Origin: JALSHZ01 sp964614535
GTDB taxonomy: Bacteria; Pseudomonadota; Gammaproteobacteria; UWMA-0217
DNA: 36,102 nucleotides
NCBI GenBank assembly: GCA_964614535.1
Contig: CAZTOZ010000032.1
Span: 1-36,102 of the forward strand
Reading direction: 5' to 3'
The notes beneath the pieces are model-generated. The model worked only from the letters and a program-made list of their open reading frames with translations. It searched no databases and had not been told where the DNA came from. Below are positions 26,901 to 33,777 of this stretch, one piece after another; position 1 is the stretch's first letter, and each line of letters opens with the position of its first letter. Position numbers and translations under genes: made by a program.

Positions 26901-27417
26901 GCATACCGCGCCCGCCGCCCCCGGAGACCGCCTTGAGCATCAGCGGAAAACCGATGCGCCGTGCCTCCGCCAGTGCCGTCTCCAGATCGTCCAGCGGCTT
27001 TTCACTGGCCTCGATGATCGGCAGCCCGGCCGCCTTTGCCGCCAGCTTGGCCGAGACCTTGTTACCGAGCAGCGCCATCACCCGCGGCGGCGGGCCGACG
27101 AAGATGAGGCCGGCCGCCTCGCAGCGACGCGCGAACTCGACGTTCTCCGAGAGAAAGCCGTAGCCTGGATGGATCGCATCGACACCGTGGCGCTCCGCCA
27201 CGTCGATGATCGCGTCGATGTCGAGATAGGGCTTGAGCGGTTCGTCGTCGGCGCCGATCTGGTAGGCCTCGTCGGCCTTGTAGCGATGGGGGGAGAAACG
27301 ATCCTCGCGGGTATAGACCGCGACGGTGGGGATCTTCAGTTCAGCGGCCGCGCGCAGGATGCGGATGGCGATCTCGCCCCGATTGGCAATCAGGACCTTC
27401 TGGATTCTGGATGGCAT
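23971..27417 (-). CDS. pyc: Pyruvate carboxylase, single-chain
   Basis: A 1148-residue biotin enzyme that carboxylates pyruvate to oxaloacetate with ATP and bicarbonate, refilling the TCA cycle. In order: biotin carboxylase (about 1-455, with KAVSGGGGRGMR and EVNPRVQVEHTVTEE); carboxyltransferase (about 540-810, with TDTTMRDAHQSLLATRVRT and HTHDTAA); the PYC/OADA conserved domain with GGQYSNLRPQA; and the C-terminal biotinyl domain with the biotin lysine, Lys1113, in VEAMKMETT. All parts sit on one chain, whereas many gammaproteobacteria such as Pseudomonas use two subunits. GCGGAG upstream of the ATG supports the start. Ends 112 bases from the convergent gltA; that gap shows only a short GC hairpin at the pyc stop. 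Confidence 0.95.
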   Translation of the reverse strand: MPSRIQKVLIANRGEIAIRILRAAAELKIPTVAVYTREDRFSPHRYKADEAYQIGADDEPLKPYLDIDAIIDVAERHGVDAIHPGYGFLSENVEFARRCEAAGLIFVGPPPRVMALLGNKVSAKLAAKAAGLPIIEASEKPLDDLETALAEARRIGFPLMLKAVSGGGGRGMRVLRDEAALVRAFAEARSEALKAFGDDTLFLEKFVESPKHIEVQILGDEHGNIVHLFERDCSIQRRFQKVIEMAPSATLSAGTRQRLYDHALRIMRHVGYVNAGTVEFLVDAEQNVYFIEVNPRVQVEHTVTEEVTGVDIVRSQLHIADGKRLSDPEIGIASQDQIACNGFAVQCRITTEDPARDFQPDFGRIIAYRSAGGFGIRLDVGAAYPGAEISPFFDSLLVKVTAWGRSLEGAIQRADRALREFRIRGVSTNIGFLENVLGHPEFRSGHATVDFVAEHPELLRINPGFDRATKMLRYLADVIVNGHPDVAHFDPDRVFREPKIPAFRELQGYPEGTRNKLDEMGAEAFCRWVREQKNIFYTDTTMRDAHQSLLATRVRTLDMLKVAEGLAKNHFQLFSLEMWGGATFDVALRFLHECPWTRLQMLREAIPNILFQMLLRGANAVGYKAYPDNLVERFIVRAWENGIDLFRIFDSLNWIEGMRKSIEAVRNHTGGIAEAAICYTGDVLRETPGYRYTLQYYLDLARRLEDAGAHMLCIKDMAGLLKPRAAERLIPALREAVDIPIHLHTHDTAAIQAATLLKAIENGVDIVDGALASMSGLTSQPNLNSIVAMMQGHEREQPINLQKLNEYANYWEDVREFYYPFESGLKAGTAEVYDHEIPGGQYSNLRPQAAALGLEQKFDEVKKNYAIVNRLFGDIVKVTPSSKVVGDMALYMTANGLTEADILDPDKPISFPDSVVDLFKGNLGQIEGGFPPALSARVLNGEQPLRGRPNDALEPVDFEREFAEFQQTFDEFQTELDFLSYKMYPAVFREYYDNKQRYGDLRYLPTTTFYYGLKRGEEVLVKLARGKSIVIKLLYVSEPDEAGMCRVTFDLNGQIRAIEVRDHSAVSTVKVNPKAIGHHQLGSPLQGKLSAVLVTPGQRVTEGEPLFVVEAMKMETTVSAPFDGIVEAVHLDVGALVDQNDLVVSFCK

Positions 27418-27682
27418 GGTCTCCGCTCTCCGGCGGGGTTCGAAACGACCAGGTCAGTATACCCGCTACCGGCCCCGCCACCAGCGGCGACCATCCATGA
27501 CCGCTTTGCCACCAATCGTCGGCCCCACCGCCGGCGTTGCGGCCATTTTGCGAGCACCGTTGCCCTTCCCCTGGTCACAGAGCTGCTAGTTTTCGGCCGA
27601 TACAGCCCCACCTAGGCTCGGCGGCATTGGCCGAATCCCGGGGTATACGACAAATCGTGTGAGCAAAAGGGACTTGAATCAC

Positions 27683-29050
27683 ATGCTACAGAACAGCGTC
27701 ATCGACCCGAACCCGGTAGCCCCCGCTGCCCCCCAGGCCACCGGCCAGCAAGCGATCATCGACTGCCTCCAGGCCGCCATCGACGGCGACTACACCGTCT
27801 CGGCGCCCGGCGACGACACCCTCTCGCAACTGGTCAATACCCTGGTCAGCCGCCTGCGCGACTCGTCACTCGACGATCTCGACCGCAGCGTCAAGCTCTC
27901 CATCGGCACCAACGAGGCCGCCATCTCCTCGGCCCAACTGCTGTCCGGGCTCAAGCTCGTGGACGACAAGGCGCAGAGCATCGCCGCCGCGGCCGAGCAG
28001 ATGGGCGCCTCGATCCAGCACGTGCACCAGTATGGCGCGGACATCGCCCGGGAAACCCGCGAAACACGTGAAGTGACCGCATTGGGCGCCGATGCGGTCC
28101 ACGAATCGATGAAGAAGATGGACGACATCTCCAGTTCGGTGAACGACACGGTGGCCAAGGTGGAATCGCTGGTCTCGTTCTCCAAACGGATCGTCACCAT
28201 CTCCGAACACATCAAGAGCATCGCGTTCCAGACCAATCTGCTGTCGCTCAACGCCTCGGTCGAGGCCGCCCGCGCCGGCGACGCCGGCAAGGGCTTCGCC
28301 GTGGTCGCCAACGAGGTACGCAACCTCGCCAGCAGCACCTCCGCCGCCACCAAGCAGATCGAGGAGCTGGTGGTGCAGCTGCAAGAGGAGATGGACAGCA
28401 TCGCCCAGTCGATGGAGCGCAGCGCCAGCGCCGTCGCCAAGGGCCAGGAATCGATCCACGCGGCCGGCGTGCAGATGGACAGCATCAGCCAGAAGATCGA
28501 GGCCGTCGACGCCAATGCGGGGCGGATCTCCGGCGCGCTGGAGGAGCAGGGACAGGCCGCGTCGATGGTGGCCAACGGCATCACCGACATCGCCGCCAAC
28601 ACCGCCCGCTGCGTGGCCGACATCGAGCGGATCGTCGATGCGATGGATGCCTTCGAGCGGTCCGTCAGCGAACAGCTCGCCAAGCTGGCGGAGATCGAGG
28701 TCCCCGGCAAGGTGCTGCGGCTGGCACAGTCGGATCACGTCATCTGGAAGAAACGCCTGGCCAACATGGTGGTCGGTCGCGAGGGTCTCGACCCGTCGGA
28801 ACTGGCCAACCACAACACTTGCCGCCTCGGCAAGTGGTACAACCAGGTGACCGACCCCGCCTGCAAGAACAATCCGGCGTTCCGCGCGCTGGAGCATCCG
28901 CACCGGCTGGTGCACGACCACGGCATCCGCGCGGTGCGGCTCTTCAACGAAGGCAACACCGAAGCGGCACTGGCGGAGATCCAGCAGGTGGAGGCGGCCT
29001 CCAAGGAGGTGCTGAACATCCTCCGCTACCTCGCCGAAAACGCCGGCTGA
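27683..29050 (+). CDS. Soluble chemoreceptor with C-terminal CZB zinc-binding domain
   Basis: A 455-residue methyl-accepting chemotaxis-type protein without membrane segments. The signalling hairpin tip is near residues 181-215 (AFQTNLLSLNASVEAARAG, then FAVVANEVRNLA), in a long coiled coil from about 80 to 340. The last hundred residues are a chemoreceptor zinc-binding (CZB) domain, with the His in DHVIWKK (about 353), the Cys in HNTCRLGKWY and the two His of HPHRLVH. CZB receptors such as Helicobacter TlpD sense zinc or oxidants such as hypochlorous acid. The ATG at 27683 is preferred over a GTG at 27659 because AAGGGA lies 10 bases before it. It is followed after 6 bases by a second receptor. 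Confidence 0.88.
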   Translation: MLQNSVIDPNPVAPAAPQATGQQAIIDCLQAAIDGDYTVSAPGDDTLSQLVNTLVSRLRDSSLDDLDRSVKLSIGTNEAAISSAQLLSGLKLVDDKAQSIAAAAEQMGASIQHVHQYGADIARETRETREVTALGADAVHESMKKMDDISSSVNDTVAKVESLVSFSKRIVTISEHIKSIAFQTNLLSLNASVEAARAGDAGKGFAVVANEVRNLASSTSAATKQIEELVVQLQEEMDSIAQSMERSASAVAKGQESIHAAGVQMDSISQKIEAVDANAGRISGALEEQGQAASMVANGITDIAANTARCVADIERIVDAMDAFERSVSEQLAKLAEIEVPGKVLRLAQSDHVIWKKRLANMVVGREGLDPSELANHNTCRLGKWYNQVTDPACKNNPAFRALEHPHRLVHDHGIRAVRLFNEGNTEAALAEIQQVEAASKEVLNILRYLAENAG

Positions 29051-29056
29051 CGCCGC

Positions 29057-30706
29057 ATGGGCCGTATCCTGAACAACGTCTCGATCGCCACCAAGGCGTG
29101 GGTGCTCCTGGGCCTGACCGTGGCCATGCTGCTATTGGCTGGCGGCATATCCTGGTCGATGATCAAGGACGCCATCGTGCACGAGCGCCGCGCAATGCTG
29201 GTGGACATCGTGGACGTGGCCCATGGCGTCATCGCCCGTCAATACGAAGCCCAGCGCAACGGCCTGCTGTCGGAACAGGAGGCGCAACAGGCCGCCATCG
29301 AAGCGCTGCGTCCCTTTCGCTACGGCAAGAACGGCTATGTATTCGTCTACCAGGGGGGCGTCGCCAAACTGGCGCCGGACAACCCGGCCAACGAAGGCAA
29401 GGATCTGAGCGATTTCGTCGATGCCAACGGCCTCAACGTCGCCAGTGAGATGACGAGGATGACGGCCAACGGCGGCGCCGGTTTCCTGAGCTACTACTGG
29501 CATCACCCCGGCAGGCTGGACGAGACGGTCGAGAAACTCTCCTATGCGCGTGGCTTCGAGCCTTGGGGCTGGTTTGTCGGCACCGGGATCTATCAGGACG
29601 ATATCGACTCCATCCTGGCCGGTCTGTTGAAACGCAAGGGCTGGCTGCTGGTGGTCACAGGGCTCATTCTGGCGGCATTCGTCACCCTCGGGTTCACGCT
29701 GACTGACGGTTCGATCCGTCGTCTGTTCCGCCTCAAGCGTGAACTCCACCACTTGAGCAAGGGTGACCTCACCCGTGAGATCACGGTCGATGGCAGCGAC
29801 GAGCTGGGGCAGATGGCCGCCTCGGTCAAGACGGTGCAGAAACACATTCGCAAGGCGGCCACCGACCTGACGCGGATCGGCAACGCGCTGCTCGACGACA
29901 TCAACGGCATCGCCGCCAGCAACGGCGACCTGTCGGAACGCATCGTCACCCAGGCCAGCGACCTCTCCGACATCGACGCGACGCTGCGGCAGATCGCGGC
30001 CATCACCAGCGAGTGCGAGCAGGCGGTGGCCCGTGCCACGGCGACCGCCAGCGCCTCGGAGGCTTCCATCGGGCGCGGCGAGGCGGTGGTCTCCCGGGCC
30101 ATCGACTCGATGGAGCAGATCACCGCCTCCAGCGAACGGGTGACCGATATCGTCGGCGTCATCGACGATCTTGCGTTCCAGACCAATCTGCTGGCGCTCA
30201 ACGCCGCGGTCGAGGCCGCCCGCGCCGGCGACCAGGGCAAGGGGTTCGCCGTGGTCGCCAACGAGGTACGCAATCTCGCCCAGCGCAGCGCCGACTCGGC
30301 GCGGCAGATCCGCGAGCTGATCGAGGAGAGCTCGCAAAACGTCCGCATCGGCACCGACCTGGTCAACCAGTCCGGGGCGTTGCTGCGGGAGATCGTCAAG
30401 AACTACGGCGAAGTGAGCAAGCTGCTTGGCGAGGTGTCGGAAGCTTCGAGCCACCAAACACGGGACATCGCCCGCACCAGCACCCAGCTCAATCAGCTCA
30501 ATCGTTATTCGCAGGAGAATCTGGCGCTGGTGGCATCGGCCCGCAGCGCCAGCGAGCAGGTCCGCGACAATGCCGAGCGGATGCAGCGCGAACTCTCCTT
30601 CTTCCGCCTGCCGGCATCGCCAAGGGGCCAGCGGCAGACCACCGCCGCCACGGCCACCGGCGACCAGCCCAACGACATAGCGGGCACCGAGTCGAAAGTG
30701 GCCTGA
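29057..30706 (+). CDS. Transmembrane chemoreceptor with Cache sensor domain
   Basis: A 549-residue methyl-accepting chemotaxis protein. TM1 is at about 13-35. The periplasmic part (about 38-188) is a single Cache domain of the sCache_2 kind: FRYGKNGYVFVYQGG, then GKDLSDFVDANGLN, and GFEPWGWFVGTGIYQDDI. TM2 is at about 194-214, then HAMP, then the signalling coiled coil with its tip near residues 373-410. Small ligands such as short organic acids are usual for this sensor class; the specific ligand cannot be told. There is no C-terminal CheR/CheB-binding pentapeptide. Six bases behind the CZB receptor, so surely co-transcribed. No other che genes lie in the window. Confidence 0.9.
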   Translation: MGRILNNVSIATKAWVLLGLTVAMLLLAGGISWSMIKDAIVHERRAMLVDIVDVAHGVIARQYEAQRNGLLSEQEAQQAAIEALRPFRYGKNGYVFVYQGGVAKLAPDNPANEGKDLSDFVDANGLNVASEMTRMTANGGAGFLSYYWHHPGRLDETVEKLSYARGFEPWGWFVGTGIYQDDIDSILAGLLKRKGWLLVVTGLILAAFVTLGFTLTDGSIRRLFRLKRELHHLSKGDLTREITVDGSDELGQMAASVKTVQKHIRKAATDLTRIGNALLDDINGIAASNGDLSERIVTQASDLSDIDATLRQIAAITSECEQAVARATATASASEASIGRGEAVVSRAIDSMEQITASSERVTDIVGVIDDLAFQTNLLALNAAVEAARAGDQGKGFAVVANEVRNLAQRSADSARQIRELIEESSQNVRIGTDLVNQSGALLREIVKNYGEVSKLLGEVSEASSHQTRDIARTSTQLNQLNRYSQENLALVASARSASEQVRDNAERMQRELSFFRLPASPRGQRQTTAATATGDQPNDIAGTESKVA

Positions 30707-30765
30707 ATCTCCCTCGGCCTCGTCGGGAGGCCCTCAATATCCTGCGTTCGTAGTACCTGTTCGGG

Positions 30766-31167
30766 CTAGCGCCCCAGTTCGAACCCCTTCAGCACCATGT
30801 CATTGTAGCTGACGATGCCGAGAATCCTGCCGTTCTCCATCACCGGTGCGCGCTGCAGGCCGAACCGCTCGAACAACCGCGCGCAGTAACGGATGTCCAT
30901 ACGCGGCGGCACCGCCAGCACCGGCTTGGACATGATCTCGTAGATGTTGACCCGCTCCGGCGCACGATCGCGGGCGATCACCTTCTTGGCGATATCGGAC
31001 AGCAGCACGATGCCGTACTCATCGTCGTCGTGGCGCTTTTCCACGATCAGGGCGTGGGCGCGCGGCTGCTTCATCTTCTCCAACGCGCTGGCCACCGTTT
31101 CACGCCCGTCCACCATATCGAAGTCCTGCTTCATCACGTCCTCGACGCGGATGATTCTTCTCTCCAT
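30766..31167 (-). CDS. CBS-pair (Bateman) domain protein
   Basis: A 133-residue protein made only of two CBS domains: VEDVMKQDFDMVDGRETVASALEKM with ALIVEK and GIVLLSDIAKKVI, then IYEIMSKPVLAVPPRMDI with RAPVMENGRILGIVSYNDMVLKG. Such pairs bind adenine nucleotides or related ligands and control attached or partner transporters and enzymes. The ATG at 31167 overlaps the stop of the PII-like gene by one base (TGATG) and has a GGAGGAG 5 bases upstream; the GTG just before it is less likely. It is the last gene of the DUF1538 operon, which makes a regulatory role on that membrane system the obvious guess. Confidence 0.88.
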   Translation of the reverse strand: MERRIIRVEDVMKQDFDMVDGRETVASALEKMKQPRAHALIVEKRHDDDEYGIVLLSDIAKKVIARDRAPERVNIYEIMSKPVLAVPPRMDIRYCARLFERFGLQRAPVMENGRILGIVSYNDMVLKGFELGR

Positions 31168-31517
31168 CACAACTCCTCCTCTACCTTCTTGACCAGTTCT
31201 TTCACCTGGTGCGAAACCCCGATGGCATCCTCCACGTCGATCTGAAAGGCGATGCCGGCGCTGTTGTCGGTGTCGAACTCGCCGACGCGGGCGATGGTCT
31301 CCAGAATCTGCCGTGCCAGATGCTCCTCGACCAGGAACAACAGCATGTCCCGCTGGGTCTCCAGCGTCAGGCCGAAAAACGTCTTGCTACGTTCCAGTCC
31401 CTCGCCGCGCGCATTGTTGATGACGGTGGCGCCGGTGGCGCCGGCCTCGCGCGCGGCCTGCATCACGGCATCGGTTTTCTTGTCGTTGACCAGTGCGATC
31501 AGTAGTTTGAAATGCAT
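31167..31517 (-). CDS. PII-like signalling protein
   Basis: A 116-residue protein of the PII-like superfamily. It begins MHFKLLIALVNDKKTDAV and has the first helix DAVMQAAREAGATGATVINNARGEG where PII proteins have the strand leading to the T-loop. The loop region (GLERSKTFFGLTLET) lacks the Tyr51 uridylylation site of GlnB/GlnK. The sequence then goes DMLLFLVEEHLARQILETIARVG and ends in a charged helix. Family members form trimers that bind adenyl nucleotides and touch membrane transporters. A strong AGGAGA precedes the ATG; two upstream in-frame starts look untranslated. Between a DUF1538 gene (25 bases) and the CBS gene (one-base overlap). Confidence 0.82.
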   Translation of the reverse strand: MHFKLLIALVNDKKTDAVMQAAREAGATGATVINNARGEGLERSKTFFGLTLETQRDMLLFLVEEHLARQILETIARVGEFDTDNSAGIAFQIDVEDAIGVSHQVKELVKKVEEEL

Positions 31518-31542
31518 GGCGTCTCTCCTGGGTTGGCCCGCC

Positions 31543-32307
31543 CTACCCCGTTCGCTTGCGGTGGCGGCGGGCGGTGTATTCCGACAGCTGGGCATAGGCC
31601 ATCACCGTCATGATGGGAAACAGGCTGGCGAAAGCGATCAGGCCGAAGCCGTCGATCAGCGTATTGCGCCCGGGCACGGTCTCGGCCAGGCCCAGACCGA
31701 GCGCTGCCACCAGCGGCACGGTGACGGTGGAGGTGGTGACGCCGCCGGAGTCGTAGGCCAGTGGAATGATGAGTCTGGGGGCATACCAGGTCTGCACGAC
31801 GACGACGATATAGCCGACGATGATGAACCAGTGCAGCGGGTAGCCGGTGACGATGCGAAAACTGCCGAGCGCAATGCCGATGGCAACCCCCAGCGCCACC
31901 GCGATACGCAAGCCCCAGATACCGATCGCCCCGCCCGAGACCTGGTTGGCCTTGATGGCCACCGCCAGCAGGGAAGGCTCCGCCACGGTGGTGGAGAAGC
32001 CGATGGCGAAAGCGAACAGATAGACCCAATAGTAGTCCCACCAGTGGACGGCGGCAGCCACCGCATCGAGACTGCCGAAGATGAAGGCCGGATCGGTGAG
32101 CTGGCGGGCCATCAGCCGCCCGAGCGGAAACAGCGCCTGCTCCAGCCCTTCCAGAAACAGCGTCAACCCCAGCAGCACGTAGAGAAACCCCACCAGCACC
32201 CGCCGGAGATTGGGAATGGGCCGGCGAATGACCAGGAACTGGAAGCCGAAGATGATGGCCGCGATCGGCAACACGTCGCGCAGTGTCGCCAGTCCCGCGC
32301 CGACCAT
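31543..32307 (-). CDS. DUF1538-family membrane protein, second copy
   Basis: A 254-residue integral membrane protein of the DUF1538 family with about seven hydrophobic helices. Family blocks are LRDVLPIAAIIFGFQFLVI, GFSTTVAEPSLLAVA, AYDSGGVTTSTVTVPLVAALG and DGFGLIAFASLFPIMTVMAYA. The same blocks occur in the upstream gene, so the two are paralogues and probably pair in the membrane. The family is thought to be transport-related but has no established substrate. The ATG at 32307 is used here. A TTG at 32325 overlaps the previous stop (TTGA) and aligns better with the start of the paralogue, so 260 residues is a real alternative. C-terminus is basic (RRHRKRTG). Confidence 0.85.
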   Translation of the reverse strand: MVGAGLATLRDVLPIAAIIFGFQFLVIRRPIPNLRRVLVGFLYVLLGLTLFLEGLEQALFPLGRLMARQLTDPAFIFGSLDAVAAAVHWWDYYWVYLFAFAIGFSTTVAEPSLLAVAIKANQVSGGAIGIWGLRIAVALGVAIGIALGSFRIVTGYPLHWFIIVGYIVVVVQTWYAPRLIIPLAYDSGGVTTSTVTVPLVAALGLGLAETVPGRNTLIDGFGLIAFASLFPIMTVMAYAQLSEYTARRHRKRTG

Positions 32308-32321
32308 GCCCGTCAGCCAGC

Positions 32322-33059
32322 TCAATGGACCAGAATCCCGAATGCCATGACGAAGATCATCGGTGTCAGTGAGGCGAAGGCGATGAGGCCGAAACCATCG
32401 ACCATCGGATTGCGGCCCTGAATGCTGCTCGCCAGCCCGACACCGAGCGCGGTGACCAGCGGCACCGTGATCGTCGAGGTGGTGACCCCGCCGGAGTCGT
32501 AGGCGATGCCGATGATCGACCGCGGCGCGAACGTCGTCATCGTCACCACCAGCAGATAGCCGGCGATGATGAAATACTGAATCGGCCACCCCTTGAGAAT
32601 GCGGAACACGCCAATGACGATGGCCAACCCCACCGAGACGGCAACGGTCAGCCGCAGCTTGACCGCGTAACCGGCCATCGCCACCTCGTCACGAGACACC
32701 ACCCCCGCCTCCGCCGCCACCTGAGCCGCCTCCCGGGAGACGGCGATCAGCGCCGGCTCGGCCACCGTGGTGCCAAATCCCAGTGCGAAGGCGAACAGCA
32801 GCAGCCAGACGACACTGCCCTTGCGCGCAAAGGCGTGGGCCATGGTCTCGCCGATCGGAAACAGGCCCAGCTCCAGCCCATAGACGAAGAAGGTCAGCCC
32901 CATGACCACCAGCAACGTGCCAACGAGCAGGTCGGCGAGGTTGGGCAGCGGCTGACGCAACACCGCGAGCTGGAAGAAGGCGATCACCAGAATGATCGGC
33001 AGCAAATCCCTGAAGCTTCCTGTCATCGACCGCAACAGCGGCTGGAGAACCCTTGTCAT
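32322..33059 (-). CDS. DUF1538-family membrane protein, first copy
   Basis: A 245-residue membrane protein, first gene of the operon. It shares with the next gene FRDLLPIILVIAFFQLAVL, LPNLADLLVGTLLVVMGLTFFVYGLE, GFGTTVAEPALIAVSREAAQ, AYDSGGVTTSTITVPLVTALG and DGFGLIAFASLTPMIFVMAFG. The repeated SGGVTTST and TTVAEP blocks inside membrane regions look like the working centre. It lacks the insert that the second copy has after ARQL, and has a longer loop (AAQVAAEAGVVSRDEVA) instead. Function unknown; a permease or channel pair is inferred. The ATG at 33059 has CGGAAG upstream and starts at the family position; earlier in-frame codons lie in the control region of the divergent sigma-factor gene. 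Confidence 0.87.
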   Translation of the reverse strand: MTRVLQPLLRSMTGSFRDLLPIILVIAFFQLAVLRQPLPNLADLLVGTLLVVMGLTFFVYGLELGLFPIGETMAHAFARKGSVVWLLLFAFALGFGTTVAEPALIAVSREAAQVAAEAGVVSRDEVAMAGYAVKLRLTVAVSVGLAIVIGVFRILKGWPIQYFIIAGYLLVVTMTTFAPRSIIGIAYDSGGVTTSTITVPLVTALGVGLASSIQGRNPMVDGFGLIAFASLTPMIFVMAFGILVH

Positions 33060-33091
33060 CGTTATGCCGTCTTCCGCCGGAGAAGAGGCGA

Positions 33092-33120
33092 AGAATACCC
33101 GATTCGTCCGCCGCCCCCAA
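33092..33120 (-). promoter_or_regulatory. Candidate promoter of the DUF1538 operon
   Basis: On the minus strand TTGGGG (33115-33120) is 17 bases from TATTCT (33092-33097), with three and four of six consensus matches. The predicted start is about 25-30 bases before the first DUF1538 ATG. It lies about 55 bases from the ECF-type promoter that faces the other way. Confidence 0.4.
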
Positions 33121-33175
33121 TCGATCGACGGACCCATCGGCATCGACCGCCACGCTGGCGGAATCGGCCATCGAA

Positions 33176-33201
33176 GGAATAAACTCGCCCCCTGCCGCGT
33201 C
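33176..33201 (+). promoter_or_regulatory. Candidate ECF-type promoter of the sigma-factor operon
   Basis: GGAAT (33176-33180), a 17-base spacer and CGTC (33198-33201) match the common ECF sigma pattern (GGAAC-type -35, CGTC-type -10 at 16-17 bases). It lies 37 bases before the sigma-factor ATG, which is where an autoregulated ECF promoter would be expected. Confidence 0.4.
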
Positions 33202-33237
33202 ATCCCGGTACCACGATACGCTTCCCAGGCCACCCGA

Positions 33238-33777
33238 ATGCTGCCGTTCCACGGAAAACGCCGCTTGAGCAACGCCTTCGACGCACTGCGCCCCGACCTC
33301 TACCGCATCGCCTGGTCGTGGTGTCACGACGACACCCTGGCCGAGGATCTGGTGCAGGAAACCTGCCTGCGCGCGCTGGAGCGGTCGCAGCAGCTGCGCG
33401 ACCTCGACCGGCTGCGTCCCTGGTTGCTGCGGATCATGGCGAATCTGCATCGTGACCACTACCGGCGACGGCGGGAGACGGTCACGCTCGACGAGGGGGA
33501 TGCGGAGATGGCATCACCCGAGCCCGGGCCGGTCGAGCAGGCGGAACGCAGCGCCACCATCGTCATGGTGCACCGGGCCATCGCCGGCCTCAACGACGAT
33601 CAGCGCAAGGTGCTGACCCTGGTCGACGTCGGCGGCTTCAGTTACGCCGAAGTGGCGGAAGCGCTGGAGATCCCGCTGGGCACGGTGATGAGCCGCTTGA
33701 GCCGGGCACGGGCGCAGCTCCGAGCCCGGCTGGCGCCGCAGCAGATGGAGAGCCCAAGGCTGAGGAGAGTGAAATGA
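33238..33777 (+). CDS. ECF-type RNA polymerase sigma factor
   Basis: A 179-residue sigma factor with only regions 2 and 4. Region 2 (about 15-78) has the core-binding DDTLAEDLVQETCLRALE and the -10 recognition helix ending RIMANLHRDHYRRRR. Region 4 (about 113-162) has LNDDQRKVLTLVDVGGFSYAEVAEALEIPLGTVMSRLSRAR, a helix-turn-helix for the -35. Length is typical for the group. The ATG at 33238 gives 14 residues before region 2. Its stop overlaps the start of the anti-sigma gene (ATGA), the usual coupling. It should direct RNA polymerase to a small envelope-stress or sulfur/redox regulon, probably including its own operon. Confidence 0.93.
   Translation: MLPFHGKRRLSNAFDALRPDLYRIAWSWCHDDTLAEDLVQETCLRALERSQQLRDLDRLRPWLLRIMANLHRDHYRRRRETVTLDEGDAEMASPEPGPVEQAERSATIVMVHRAIAGLNDDQRKVLTLVDVGGFSYAEVAEALEIPLGTVMSRLSRARAQLRARLAPQQMESPRLRRVK

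Noticed and set aside
27577..27603. Full sigma28 (FliA) promoter before the chemoreceptors
   Set aside because: GCCGATAC fits the -10, but the sequence 11 bases upstream does not match TAAAGTTT, so it is mentioned only as a possibility.
24028..27615. A 1195-codon open frame on the plus strand across pyc
   Set aside because: It is the antisense of a very G+C-rich coding sequence, where such frames stay open by codon bias. The translation has no recognisable domain, and pyc on the other strand is complete.
30716..30732. GGCCTC-GTCGG-GAGGCC hairpin after the second chemoreceptor gene
   Set aside because: Only six base pairs and no U-run, so not called as a terminator.
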